Of a DNA stretch of 64,000 nucleotides, positions 53,086 through 62,286 are shown piece after piece; the stretch's first letter is position 1, and every line of letters begins with the position of its first letter. Location: assembly GCF_026104355.1 (NCBI RefSeq), contig NZ_CP110535.1, positions 4,712,001-4,776,000 of the forward strand, given 5' to 3'. Below the pieces are notes generated by a model that was not told the DNA's origin, did no database searches, and was given only the letters and a program-made list of their open reading frames with translations. The stretch comes from Halomonas sp. BDJS001. Its GTDB lineage: Bacteria > Pseudomonadota > Gammaproteobacteria > Pseudomonadales > Halomonadaceae. The position numbers and the translations under genes are program-made.

Positions 53086-53988
53086 ATGCCAGCCTCGTCG
53101 GCAACGTCCGTTCCGGTATTTAAGCTGTATGGCGAGACGCAGCATTGGCCCACGCCAGACTTGCTCCACTGCGAATCCATTCCTGAGCGCAGCCAGTTAC
53201 ATGACTGGCGTATACGCCCGCATCGCCACGCCGACCTGGTGCATATTCTATTTGTTTCTCACGGTAGCGTTGAGTTGGAACTGGAGGGAACAAGCCATCA
53301 GCTTCAGAGTCCCAGCGCTATCGTTGTGCCCGCGATGGCTATTCACGGCTTTCTCTTTTCACCGGATGTGGAAGGACACATTATCACCCTGGCCAAACCG
53401 CTGGCCGACCACTTACATGCACTAATGGGTGAAAACAGTACGCTAAAAAAAGCTGACTTCTATCCGCTGCTCCAGCCAAACCAGACCGACAGAATTGCCA
53501 CGCTGGTGGCTCAGATCGACCAGGAGTACCGCCAGCCCGCCCCTGGGCGCAACAGCCTACTCGAAGCACTTACCCAAGCCTTGGTAGTCGAGCTATCGCG
53601 TCTTTGTGCTTATGCAGGCCGCACGGCAAAACGCTATAGCCCCCGCCAAAGCGACAAAGGACGACAGCATTTAGAGCACTATCAAGCGCTGATCGAAGCC
53701 CACTATCGCGAGCAGCCAAGTATTGAGCAGTTAGCCGAGCAGATCGGGGTGAGTAGCGCGCACCTGAACCTGCTCTGCCGCCAACTCGCCGGTCGCAGCG
53801 CCCTGCAGTTGCTACACGAACGCCTGCTACTGGAAGCCAAGCGTCAGCTCACCTATACCAATATGACCATTGGTCAGGTCTCCGACAGCTTAGGCTTCTC
53901 TGAACCGGCCTATTTCACGCGCTTTTTTAAGCGTAATACTACGTTTTCACCGCGGGAGTTTCGGCTGCGTCAATCGCAAGGGCGTTAA
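53086..53988 (+). CDS. pobR: AraC-family regulator, PobR-like
   Basis: This is a 300-residue activator with an N-terminal cupin domain (HRHADLVHILFVSHGSVELELEG) and a C-terminal AraC DNA-binding domain (SIEQLAEQIGVSSAHLNLLCRQ, SDSLGFSEPAYFTRFFKR). AraC-type PobR/PobC proteins activate pobA in Pseudomonas in response to 4-hydroxybenzoate. It is divergent from pobA with 147 bp between. An in-frame GTG at 53083 is an equally spaced alternative start after TAGGAG. Its end lies 6 bp from the convergent dctM. Confidence 0.88.
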   Translation: MPASSATSVPVFKLYGETQHWPTPDLLHCESIPERSQLHDWRIRPHRHADLVHILFVSHGSVELELEGTSHQLQSPSAIVVPAMAIHGFLFSPDVEGHIITLAKPLADHLHALMGENSTLKKADFYPLLQPNQTDRIATLVAQIDQEYRQPAPGRNSLLEALTQALVVELSRLCAYAGRTAKRYSPRQSDKGRQHLEHYQALIEAHYREQPSIEQLAEQIGVSSAHLNLLCRQLAGRSALQLLHERLLLEAKRQLTYTNMTIGQVSDSLGFSEPAYFTRFFKRNTTFSPREFRLRQSQGR

Positions 53989-53994
53989 CACTCC

Positions 53995-55284
53995 TTAGAG
54001 CAAAAAGAAGGTCGAGAGCACCGGAAAGAGGATTAAGAGTGCCAAGCGGAGCAAGTCAGACACTACAAAGGGTGTCACGCCCTTGAAGATCTCCCCTAGC
54101 CCGACATGCGGCGCCATCGCTTTAATCACGAACACATTCATCCCCACCGGCGGGGTCATGAGTCCCAACTCAACGGTCAGTACGGTCAAAATACCGAACC
54201 ATACCGGGTCGATGCCCATTGCCTGAATAATCGGGTAAACCACCGGCACGGTGATCACCAGCATGGCGATGGAGTCCATAAACATGCCAAGCACAAAGTA
54301 GAGTGCCAGGATGCACAGCACCACAACGATGGGCGTGAGATCCATGCCGTAGAGCAGGTCAGTGATGGAGAACGAAATGCGCGACACTGAGATGAAGTAA
54401 CCCAGCGTTTCAGCCCCTACCAGCATAAAGAACACCACCGCGGAGAGCGCCAATGTCTCTTGTACGCTGTGCCATAGCTGGGTACCGCGCATGCCTTTTG
54501 CCAAGGCGTAGAGCAGCGTGGCGAACGCACCGACACTGGCCCCTTCCGTCGGTGTAAAGGCACCAAAATAGATACCTAAAATCATCACCAGGAAAACGCC
54601 AAAGAAGGGCACTAAGCCGGTCAGCGAGAGCAGCTTCTCTTTCCAAGCAGTGGGTTCACCCGCCACGGCTAGGGAGGGACGCAGGTACATGACTACCGTA
54701 ATGGTCAGTGAATACATCACCAGCCCCAGCAGGCCAGGGATCAAGCCCGCCATAAACATATCGCCCACGGACTGTTCGGTAAGGATGGCGTAAATCAGCA
54801 GCGCGATACTGGGCGGAATCATAATGCCCAGCGTGCCGCCAGCGGCAAGCGCACCGGTGGCTAAGCCACGGTTATAGCCATAGCGCTCCATCTCCGGCAG
54901 CGCCACCCGGGTCATGGTACTCGCCGTCGCCAGCGATGAACCGGAAATTGCGGAAAAGATGCCGCAAGAGCCCACCGCCGCAATCGCCAGGCCGCCCTTC
55001 CAGCCTCCGCAAATGACGCGGGTTGAATCAAACAGCTTACCGGCCATCCCCGAGTGGGCAGCCAGTACGCCCATTAAAATAAACATAGGCACGGCGCTGA
55101 AGCTGTAGTTAGAGAGCACCTCGACCGGGACAGTTTTTAACTGTGCAACGGCTGCGTCCCAGCTTATGACCTGGGCGAACCCCACCACCCCGACAATCAG
55201 CATGGTCAAGGCAACCGGTACGCGCAGAATCATCAGCACCAATAAAAGCCCCAGCCCCATGGCACCAATCGCTTCACTCCCCAT
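53995..55284 (-). CDS. TRAP transporter large permease DctM (pob cluster)
   Basis: This 429-residue DctM protein has SAVPMFILMGVLAAHSGMAG, GGTLGIMIPPSIALLIYA, FTPTEGASVGAFATL and MTPPVGMNVFVIKAM. The ATG at 55284 has GGAGG six bases upstream and overlaps dctQ by 11 bp. Being next to pobA/pobR, it probably helps import 4-hydroxybenzoate or another phenolic acid. Confidence 0.92.
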   Translation of the reverse strand: MGSEAIGAMGLGLLLVLMILRVPVALTMLIVGVVGFAQVISWDAAVAQLKTVPVEVLSNYSFSAVPMFILMGVLAAHSGMAGKLFDSTRVICGGWKGGLAIAAVGSCGIFSAISGSSLATASTMTRVALPEMERYGYNRGLATGALAAGGTLGIMIPPSIALLIYAILTEQSVGDMFMAGLIPGLLGLVMYSLTITVVMYLRPSLAVAGEPTAWKEKLLSLTGLVPFFGVFLVMILGIYFGAFTPTEGASVGAFATLLYALAKGMRGTQLWHSVQETLALSAVVFFMLVGAETLGYFISVSRISFSITDLLYGMDLTPIVVVLCILALYFVLGMFMDSIAMLVITVPVVYPIIQAMGIDPVWFGILTVLTVELGLMTPPVGMNVFVIKAMAPHVGLGEIFKGVTPFVVSDLLRLALLILFPVLSTFFLL

Positions 55285-55801
55285 GAGCTGCCTCCTCACC
55301 CGCCGCATAAATCATGCCTAGCAAGGCGTGAATAAAGCTGCGTATCCCCAATAGTAAACTGAGCACCGCTGCCAATTGGTAAATCGGCCCCATGGGCAGT
55401 CGCAGGTCTTGAGTTATTTCCCCGTGCCGCGTAGCAGCGGCAGCAGAATCCAGTAACCCCACAAACAGGATCAGCCCCAGCACCATAAAACCGAGCAAAA
55501 AGACGCCTTGCACGCGATTTTTGATGGCTTGTGGTAAGCGATGTGAGAACGCTTCCACCACCACTTGGCTTTTTTCGACATTTGCCGCCATCGCCGCCAA
55601 TAGCGCGAACAGCATCAAGTAGCTAACCACCTCCACGCTCCCCGATACGCGCAGCGCAATCGCGCCCTCCGTCAACCGGGAAAGGTAGCGTGTGCTGACA
55701 TCAGCAATGGTAACCGCCAGCAGGCCAATCAAAGCGACCCCAGCCACCAAGCGACAAACAAGGGCCAGCCAATGGCTGGCCCGGTAAAGAGTAGACTGCA
55801 T
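55274..55801 (-). CDS. TRAP transporter small permease DctQ (pob cluster)
   Basis: This 175-residue four-span protein has the loop NVEKSQVVVEAFSHRLPQAI typical of DctQ. It lies 12 bp after the DctP gene. Confidence 0.9.
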   Translation of the reverse strand: MQSTLYRASHWLALVCRLVAGVALIGLLAVTIADVSTRYLSRLTEGAIALRVSGSVEVVSYLMLFALLAAMAANVEKSQVVVEAFSHRLPQAIKNRVQGVFLLGFMVLGLILFVGLLDSAAAATRHGEITQDLRLPMGPIYQLAAVLSLLLGIRSFIHALLGMIYAAGEEAAHGE

Positions 55802-55813
55802 GACACATTACCC

Positions 55814-56839
55814 CTATTGGGTGCTGCAAGACTCACTGGCTGCCAACGCCGCCTGATAGACGTCGCGCGCCTGATCCAAACCGCGCTCTTCCAACTGCGT
55901 TAGGTAGTTTTCAATACCGGTTTCGAGCGGTTTTTGCCAATCCGGATGCGCTAGCGGATTTTCAATTTCGCGAATGGTATGGCCAGCATCAGTCGCTTCC
56001 TGTTTACCTTCTACATCTAGGCGGTCAAACACTGCACCGGCGTTTTCAGCCCATTTCATACCTGAGTTATTATCGATTACCGCCTGCTGCTCTGGGGTCA
56101 GGCTGTCATAGCTGCGCTGATTCATGGTGGCCACAAAGATCAACGTGTAGAACGGTACTTCGGTGTGGTAGTTGACGAGTTCGTTAATACGGAAGCCTTT
56201 TAAGCCTTCCCAGGGAAAACTCAGGCCATCAATAACGCCGCGCTGCATGGAGGTATAAATATCAGGCGCAGGCATGCCCACCGGGCTTGCCCCCATGTTT
56301 TCCAGCATTTCACCCGCCACCGCCGTAGGGCGGCGAATGCGCAGCCCTTGGAGATCAGCGGGCGTTTGTACGTCGGTGTCGATGGTGTGGATGCCACCTG
56401 GGCCCGTGGTAAACATAAATAGCGGGCGAGTATCTTCGTATTCGCTATCCAAATGGCCGTCGTCGTAGAGCGTCTGTAGCACACACGCCCCTTGTGTCGC
56501 GGTGCTGGCTACACCCGGTAGCTCAACAATTTGCGACAGCGGGAAACGGCCAGCCGTATAGCCCTGGGCAGTGGCACCAATATCGGCAATACCATTGGCC
56601 GCGGCTTCATAGATGGAGTCTGGTTTGGCTAAGGTACCTGCGGGAAACATTTGAATGGTTAGATCGCCATTGGACTCTTCGGCAATGGTATCGGCCCATG
56701 CCTGCAAAACATCCTGATTAACGCCTGAAGGGCCAGGCCAAAAGTGAGCCATACGCAGGGTGGTCTCTGCCTGGGCAGAGCTAATGGCCAGGCCAGCAAT
56801 CGCCGCTGCCAACACACACCGGGATAAGGAAATTTTCAT
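55814..56839 (-). CDS. TRAP transporter DctP-type solute-binding protein (pob cluster)
   Basis: This periplasmic receptor has 341 residues with a Sec signal (CVLAAAIAGLAISSAQA). The mature start is ETTLRMAHFWPGPSGVNQDVL. Family features are FPAGTLAKPDSIYEAAANGIADIG and the carboxylate-binding LRIRRPTAV Arg region. GGAGGCTCCC precedes the ATG at 56839. A palindromic site lies 35 bp upstream of the start. The ligand is inferred to be a phenolic or aromatic carboxylate from the pob context. Confidence 0.9.
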   Translation of the reverse strand: MKISLSRCVLAAAIAGLAISSAQAETTLRMAHFWPGPSGVNQDVLQAWADTIAEESNGDLTIQMFPAGTLAKPDSIYEAAANGIADIGATAQGYTAGRFPLSQIVELPGVASTATQGACVLQTLYDDGHLDSEYEDTRPLFMFTTGPGGIHTIDTDVQTPADLQGLRIRRPTAVAGEMLENMGASPVGMPAPDIYTSMQRGVIDGLSFPWEGLKGFRINELVNYHTEVPFYTLIFVATMNQRSYDSLTPEQQAVIDNNSGMKWAENAGAVFDRLDVEGKQEATDAGHTIREIENPLAHPDWQKPLETGIENYLTQLEERGLDQARDVYQAALAASESCSTQ

Positions 56840-56873
56840 GGGAGCCTCCAGGACTTTTCTTGGACTATTGTAA

Positions 56874-56899
56874 GTTCGCATAGCGAATACTAGTTCGCT
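56874..56899. promoter_or_regulatory. Palindromic operator-like site upstream of the pob-cluster TRAP genes
   Basis: Three alternating half-sites are present: TTCGC (56875-56879), GCGAA (56883-56887) and TTCGC (56894-56898). They form two nested palindromes, GTTCGC-ATA-GCGAAT-like and AGCGAA-N6-TTCGCT. The shape resembles IclR-type sites (GTTCG...CG) of protocatechuate regulators. No IclR gene is in the window. Confidence 0.55.
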
Positions 56900-57130
56900 T
56901 TAAGCAACCACATTAGTCCACTATCAGGCGTAAGGCTAATCGACATTCGTCTATGTTTAAGCGCCACAGCGAGCCTTTATACCCGCACGATCACAGGTAA
57001 CCACTGTTCCAGCCTGCTACCCCGCCCCAAAAGCAAAATAGCATCAAAAAATTGGACTTTTCCAATATCGCTTCACGACTATAGTCGAATTGCCGAATAA
57101 CCACGCGATTAGCCATCTCCCGATACAAAA

Positions 57131-57164
57131 ATAAAAAGCCGCCTTCACTAGTACGAAGACGGCT
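57131..57164 (-). terminator. Rho-independent terminator after the hydroxycinnamate cluster DctP gene
   Basis: On the minus strand a 10-bp stem with one mismatch (AGCCGTCTTC / GAAGGCGGCT) and an 8-nt loop is followed by TTTTATTTTT. It lies 22 bp after the stop of the DctP gene at 57187. The remaining bases from 56900 to 57130 hold no gene, only a small ATTGGA-N4-TCCAAT hairpin at 57051-57066. Confidence 0.88.
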
Positions 57165-57186
57165 TACTGATAAGAGCAAATACTGG

Positions 57187-58233
57187 CTACATTGTCTGCT
57201 CGGTATACTTCTCTACCAATCGGGTCGCCTCATCATAGAGCAGTTGACCATCAAAGCCTCGGCTCCCCATGTCGTCAATCCACTGGGCCGTGGCCGTCTC
57301 AGCCGCTGCCTGCCAGGGCGCCAGTGAGTCTTGAGCGATGTAGAACATTTCACCTTCACCACTCGCTTCAATGGCTTCAATCGCCTTCTCTTCCGCCTGA
57401 TCCATGACCTGGCCGATACGCTGCGCTTCTTGAAGCCCGGCATTATCGTCAATCACCTGTTTCAGTTCCGGCGACAGTGCATCATAGCTAGCTTGGTTTA
57501 AGCCCAGCACCATCATCGCGGTGTATAATCCCTGCTCACCCTCGAAAAAGGTGTGGTTTTGGGCGATATCCAGCACCCCCAATGCCGCCGCACTTTCGAA
57601 GGGCAGCGTCAGCCCATCGATCACCCCACGGGAAATCGCTTCTGGAATTTGTGGCATCGGCATACCCACTGCTTGAGCGCCGAGCAGCCCCAGGTAGCGA
57701 TTCATGGTCTTTGAGGGCGCGCGCATGGCTAACCCTCTCAAGCCCTCGGCACTCTCTATCGACGCACCTCTGGTATGAATTTTGCCCGGCGTGTGCGCGA
57801 ATACGGCGATGGGGTAAACACCCTCGAAGGCGTCTTGCATATGCGTTGTTGCAAACTCATGGGCCGCCATGCTGGTGGCTTCGCCCGTAGTGGGCAGGAA
57901 GGGTTGATCGAATGCTTCAGACTCGGGGAAGCGATTCGGCGTATAGCTGAGTAGCGTCCAGGCAATATCGACTACCCCGTCCTTGGCCTGGTCGTAGAGC
58001 GATGGCGCCGCCCCTCCCAGTTGCATGGCTGGGAAGATTTCCACCTTGATAGCCCCTTCAGACTGCTCTTCGATCCGCTTGGCCCAGGGTTCCAGATACT
58101 CGGTCTGCACGGGCGTGGCCGGGGCAGCAAAATGGTGCAAACGCAGGGTCACCGTGTCCTGGGCGTAGCCACTACTGCTGAGGAGCATGCCAGTTAACAA
58201 CGTGAGGCTGGCGAGTGTGGGTTTTATTGTCAT
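57187..58233 (-). CDS. TRAP transporter DctP-type solute-binding protein (hydroxycinnamate cluster, distal)
   Basis: This periplasmic receptor has 348 residues with a Sec signal (LTLLTGMLLSSSGYA). The mature start DTVTLRLHHFAAPATPVQTEYLEPW and the block GGAAPSLYDQAKDGVVDIAW are shared with the receptor at 60670, so the two are paralogues. AGGAGG precedes the ATG. It lies after the vanillin dehydrogenase gene and is the last gene before a terminator. It has no membrane subunits of its own nearby. Confidence 0.9.
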   Translation of the reverse strand: MTIKPTLASLTLLTGMLLSSSGYAQDTVTLRLHHFAAPATPVQTEYLEPWAKRIEEQSEGAIKVEIFPAMQLGGAAPSLYDQAKDGVVDIAWTLLSYTPNRFPESEAFDQPFLPTTGEATSMAAHEFATTHMQDAFEGVYPIAVFAHTPGKIHTRGASIESAEGLRGLAMRAPSKTMNRYLGLLGAQAVGMPMPQIPEAISRGVIDGLTLPFESAAALGVLDIAQNHTFFEGEQGLYTAMMVLGLNQASYDALSPELKQVIDDNAGLQEAQRIGQVMDQAEEKAIEAIEASGEGEMFYIAQDSLAPWQAAAETATAQWIDDMGSRGFDGQLLYDEATRLVEKYTEQTM

Positions 58234-58288
58234 TGTAGTAACCTCCTTACTTATAGCCTTATTAAAAGAAATAGCGTCAGGCGCTTAT

Positions 58289-59737
58289 CTAAATGGGGTA
58301 ATGGCGCGGGCCAAGCTGCAGGGTCATCCAGCGCAGATCGGTGAACTCCTCAATCCCGGCCTTACCGCCAAAGCGTCCGTAGCCGCTCGACTTAACGCCG
58401 CCAAAGGGCATCTGGGGCTCGTCGTGCACGGTGGGTGCGTTGATGTGGCAAATACCCGACTCAATGCGCTGCGCAAACTGCATCGCCCTGGCGGTGTCGC
58501 GGCTGAAGACGGCGGCCGAAAGGCCATATTCGCTATCGTTTGCCACGCGCAGGGCTTCCTCTTCATCCTTGACGCGCATCATCGCGACTACCGGCCCAAA
58601 CGACTCTTCGCCATACAGACGCATCGCCTTGGAAACCCCATCCACCACGGTAGGCTGCATAATGACGCCTTCGGCCCTGCCACCGCAGGCCAGGCGAGCG
58701 CCATGCTGTTGGGCGTCATCCAGCAGGGCATTGAGCTTCTCGCCTGATTCGCGATTGATCAGCGTACCCAGCGCGTTTCCTTCACCTCGAGGGTCGCCCG
58801 CGCGCAGCGTTTGCGCCTTGCAGGCCAGCTTTTCGACGAAGGCGTCGGCGACCGCATCCACCACGATCAGCCGCTCGGTAGACATACAGATCTGGCCCTG
58901 ATTGAAGAAAGCGCCAAAGGCAGCGGCCTCTACGGCAGCGTCCAAGTCGGCATCTTCAAGCACCACGAACGGCGCTTTACCGCCCAGCTCCAGCAAGACC
59001 GGCTTAAGATGACGCGCGGCTTTTTCGGCAATAATGCGCCCCACCTGGGTAGAGCCGGTGAAGTTGATACGCCGTACGGCTTGATGCTCGATCAGTGCCT
59101 CGACGACCTCGGCAGCCTGAGGGGGCGCATTGGTCACTACGTTAACGATGCCATCACCCAAACCAGCCTCGATCAGCACCTCCCCAATCAGGTGGTGGGT
59201 CGCGGGGCACTGTTCCGAGGCCTTAAGAATCACCGTGTTGCCGCACGCCAGCGGTGTGGCGATGGCCCGGGTACCCAGAATAATCGGCGCGTTCCAGGGA
59301 GCGATCCCCACCACCACGCCGCAGGGAACCCGCACGCCCATCGCCAGGTTATCAGGCACGTTGGAAGGGATGACCTCGCCATTCACTTGCGTGGTCAGCG
59401 ACGCCGCCTCGCGCAGAATGCTGGCGGCGACCATGACGTTAAAGCCCGCCCAGCCTGGCGTAGCGCCGGTTTCGTCCACCATGCGTTCGATAAAATCGGC
59501 CTGGCGCGCTTCCATGGCTTCTGCCGCCTTGAGCAGCTTGGCGCGCTTTTCACCGGGGCCCGTCGCAGACCAGGCGGGGAATGCCTGTGCAGCCGCTTCA
59601 ACCGCCCGAACCGCATCGCCAGCGGATGCCGCCGCAGCCTGAGTGACAACATCGCCGGTGAGAGGGTTGGTTCGAGTAAAGGTCGCGCCTTGGTGAGCAG
59701 CACACTGCTCACTACCAATTAAAAGCTGAAGATCCAT
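58289..59737 (-). CDS. vdh: Vanillin/benzaldehyde-type aldehyde dehydrogenase
   Basis: This NAD(P)-dependent aldehyde dehydrogenase has 482 residues from the ATG at 59737 (GAGGAG upstream). Catalytic residues are Asn149 (PWNAP), Glu250 (LELGGKAP) and Cys284 (GQICMSTERL). The overall type is that of vanillin and salicylaldehyde dehydrogenases. Next to a hydroxycinnamoyl-CoA hydratase-lyase gene, it should oxidise vanillin or 4-hydroxybenzaldehyde to vanillate or 4-hydroxybenzoate. The product 4-hydroxybenzoate is the substrate of PobA in this window. Confidence 0.9.
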   Translation of the reverse strand: MDLQLLIGSEQCAAHQGATFTRTNPLTGDVVTQAAAASAGDAVRAVEAAAQAFPAWSATGPGEKRAKLLKAAEAMEARQADFIERMVDETGATPGWAGFNVMVAASILREAASLTTQVNGEVIPSNVPDNLAMGVRVPCGVVVGIAPWNAPIILGTRAIATPLACGNTVILKASEQCPATHHLIGEVLIEAGLGDGIVNVVTNAPPQAAEVVEALIEHQAVRRINFTGSTQVGRIIAEKAARHLKPVLLELGGKAPFVVLEDADLDAAVEAAAFGAFFNQGQICMSTERLIVVDAVADAFVEKLACKAQTLRAGDPRGEGNALGTLINRESGEKLNALLDDAQQHGARLACGGRAEGVIMQPTVVDGVSKAMRLYGEESFGPVVAMMRVKDEEEALRVANDSEYGLSAAVFSRDTARAMQFAQRIESGICHINAPTVHDEPQMPFGGVKSSGYGRFGGKAGIEEFTDLRWMTLQLGPRHYPI

Positions 59738-59783
59738 GATCTGACTCTCCTCAAAAGGGTGGTCGAGTATTGGTATAAAGCCC

Positions 59784-60614
59784 TTACCGCTGGTAGCTCT
59801 CCAGCCCCGGCTTGATGCTCTTGTCATCGAGGAACTGTTTAAGCCCTTGGGCGCGACCCTGCTCCGGGTCAAGCTGCTGTGCCTGATCGAGCTTGGCGTA
59901 GAGGTACTCTTCGTTCTGCTCCCAGGTCAGTTCGCGGCACATTTTGAAGCCGATCTTGGCGGCACGCAGCACAACGGGGTTCTTATCACGCAGCGTAGCG
60001 GCTAACTCGCGGGTGGTTTCGCGTAGCTCGGTCAGCGGTACACTTTTATTAACCAGCCCCATTTTGGCTGCCTGGAGGCCGGTAAATGTTTCCCCGGTCA
60101 TGATGTAGTAGAGCGCTTCCCGGTGGCCCACGGTATCGGCCATGGCTTTACTCACCAGGTTACCGGGAGGGATACCCCAGTTGATTTCAGAGAGACCAAA
60201 AACCGACTCATCAGCGGCAATCGCCAAGTCACAGGCCACCAGTGGCGAGAAAGCCCCGCCAAAGCACCAACCATTGACCATCGCGATGGTGGGCTTGGCG
60301 TAGTGGCGCAGCAGCTTCCACTGCCAGGTAGAGGCATCGCGGCGCACCTTGACTTGCACGATCTCGGGGCTGGCATCGATTTCGCGGAAGTACTCTTTGA
60401 GATCCATACCGGCGGAAAAGGATTCACCCTCGCCGGTCAGCACCAGCACATGGGCCTCTTGATCCAGTTCGATCGTCTCCAGCACATCGATCATTTCACG
60501 GTTAAGCGTTGGGCTCATGGCGTTGCGCTTTTCAGGCCGATTCAACGTCACCCAGGCAATACCCTCTTCAACGTTAACTTTTACGGTTTGCCAGCGATCT
60601 TGGTAGTTACTCAT
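59784..60614 (-). CDS. ech: Hydroxycinnamoyl-CoA hydratase-lyase (feruloyl-CoA hydratase/aldolase)
   Basis: This crotonase-fold enzyme converts feruloyl-CoA or p-coumaroyl-CoA to vanillin or 4-hydroxybenzaldehyde plus acetyl-CoA. From the ATG at 60614 it has 276 residues, and all characteristic active-site positions of Pseudomonas HCHL align in number: Tyr75, Ser123, Glu143 and Tyr239. The block NRPEKRNAMSPTLNREMIDV is nearly that of the pseudomonad protein. The feruloyl-CoA synthetase needed upstream is not in the window. AAGGAG precedes the start. Confidence 0.95.
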   Translation of the reverse strand: MSNYQDRWQTVKVNVEEGIAWVTLNRPEKRNAMSPTLNREMIDVLETIELDQEAHVLVLTGEGESFSAGMDLKEYFREIDASPEIVQVKVRRDASTWQWKLLRHYAKPTIAMVNGWCFGGAFSPLVACDLAIAADESVFGLSEINWGIPPGNLVSKAMADTVGHREALYYIMTGETFTGLQAAKMGLVNKSVPLTELRETTRELAATLRDKNPVVLRAAKIGFKMCRELTWEQNEEYLYAKLDQAQQLDPEQGRAQGLKQFLDDKSIKPGLESYQR

Positions 60615-60669
60615 CTCTTGCTCCTTGGGTTTTATCAAACGGCTTATTCAAACGTTAATGTTTAAGCAT

Positions 60670-61737
60670 CTACTCAGCGGTGAACTGGTCGATTAACTGT
60701 CGGGCGTCGTTATATAGCGCTTCACCATCGAGCCCTTTCTCTTCGGCATCGGCGATCCACTCATCAGCCACTTCCTGTCCCACTGCTTGCCAACGGGCAG
60801 TCTCTTCACTATCTAGCTGGGTAATCGTGCCGGGCTGTTCGCCATCCTGAATGGCCTGGATCTGCACCTGGTCAGCGTCATCCATGATCTGGCCTATTTT
60901 GCGGGCCTCTTGGATGCCGGAGTGAGCGTCGATAATCGCTTGTAGATCGGCGGGCAGCGCGTCGTATTTACGCTGGTTCATGGCGACGATCATCATCGTG
61001 GTATAGAGCGCATGATCACCGCTGAATACCGTATGTTCGGTGGTAATATCCGCTAACCCCATGGCGGTAATCGCTTCAAAAGGGATTACTGTTCCATCCA
61101 GTACTCCCCGTGATAGCGCCTCCAGTGCCTGGGCCACGGGCATACCAATAGGCTCAGCACCCAACTTGGCTAGATAGCGATTCACCAACCGGCTAGGGCC
61201 GCGCATCTTGAGCCCCTCTATATCGTCGAGTGATTCAATACGTGTCTCTTTGGTGTGCAGCGCGCCAGGGCTATGGGTATGGACAGCGATGGGGTAGACA
61301 CCAGCTAGCTCATCCTGCATGTACGTCATTGCATACTCATGGGCGGCCTGGCTTGTTGCCGCACCGGTGGTGGGTATAAACGGCAAGTCGAAGACCTCTG
61401 CCCTAGGGAAGCGACCAGCGTTGTAGCCCAGCACCGTCCAGATAATGTCCACCTGGCCATCTTTCGCCTGGTCATAGAGCGACGGGGGCGTGCCGCCCAG
61501 CTGCATTGAGGGGTAGAGCTCCACCTCTAAACGCCCGTTGGACTCCTCCTCAATGGCCTCTTTCCAGGGAATAAAATACTCCTGGTGAACGGGCGCTGAA
61601 GAGGGGAAGAAATGATGCAGCCTAAGCGTATACTCGGCCTCCTGGGCGCTTGCCTGCCCAGCACTCCACACAAGTGGTAAAGCGATAGCGAATGCGAGTA
61701 AACGCCGGTTGAGTCTTGAAGCAGTCTGCTGGGGCAT
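60670..61737 (-). CDS. TRAP transporter DctP-type solute-binding protein (hydroxycinnamate cluster, proximal)
   Basis: This periplasmic receptor has 355 residues with a Sec signal ending in QASAQ (about residue 32). It is paralogous to the receptor at 57187: LRLHHFFPSSAPVHQEYFIPW, GGTPPSLYDQAKDGQVDIIW. It lies 55 bp before the hydratase-lyase gene and downstream of DUF3237 and DctQM, with which it probably forms a complete transporter. Confidence 0.9.
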   Translation of the reverse strand: MPQQTASRLNRRLLAFAIALPLVWSAGQASAQEAEYTLRLHHFFPSSAPVHQEYFIPWKEAIEEESNGRLEVELYPSMQLGGTPPSLYDQAKDGQVDIIWTVLGYNAGRFPRAEVFDLPFIPTTGAATSQAAHEYAMTYMQDELAGVYPIAVHTHSPGALHTKETRIESLDDIEGLKMRGPSRLVNRYLAKLGAEPIGMPVAQALEALSRGVLDGTVIPFEAITAMGLADITTEHTVFSGDHALYTTMMIVAMNQRKYDALPADLQAIIDAHSGIQEARKIGQIMDDADQVQIQAIQDGEQPGTITQLDSEETARWQAVGQEVADEWIADAEEKGLDGEALYNDARQLIDQFTAE

Positions 61738-61794
61738 AAAAAATACCTCGTTGTGTTTGTTGTGGTTATTGTCTAAGCGGCTGAGTCAAAAGGC

Positions 61795-62271
61795 TTAATT
61801 CACCGCGAATAAATCAATCAAAACGTTCTCACGGGTACGCTCGGCAGCGCCGATAAAGATCGTGCGTGTTAGCCAGGCGTAGTCCGGGCTGGAGGTATAA
61901 AAGCGCGGCGTGGTGTGAAAGTAATACTCATTAGGCGCAACGGGCTCCCCGTGCTGAAGACGCTGCATGACCTCAGCCGAACCATGCCGAAATCCGGTGT
62001 TCTCCACTTCGATGCGCTCGCCACTATCGGTTTCAAGAAAGTAGCGGGCATGCAGTTCGGCCACCCCATCGGTACGCAGGGTCTGCCAATCGCCACCGCC
62101 AGGCAGTACCACGCCGTTCAACCGCTCACCACACACCTGGCCGCCGGTGATGGCAATGAAGCGACGCTTGCCTTGAGCGTTTTCACCCAGCTCCAGCGGG
62201 GCATCGACGTCAACCGTTAAGCGCGCGATAAAAGTGGCTGTCGGCATTCGTTGAGTCGCGTCATGGGACAT
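61795..62271 (-). CDS. DUF3237 family protein
   Basis: This 158-residue protein of unknown function has the DUF3237 pattern: ARLTVDVDAPLELGEN, GGQVCGERLNGVVLPGGGDWQTLRTDGVAELHARY-like, and NEYYFHTTPRFYTSSPDYAWLTRTIFIG. The family is common beside aromatic degradation genes, but no activity is established. GGGAG lies six bases before the ATG at 62271. It follows dctM by 15 bp. Confidence 0.88.
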   Translation of the reverse strand: MSHDATQRMPTATFIARLTVDVDAPLELGENAQGKRRFIAITGGQVCGERLNGVVLPGGGDWQTLRTDGVAELHARYFLETDSGERIEVENTGFRHGSAEVMQRLQHGEPVAPNEYYFHTTPRFYTSSPDYAWLTRTIFIGAAERTRENVLIDLFAVN

Positions 62272-62286
62272 ATCCAACTCCCTTGG

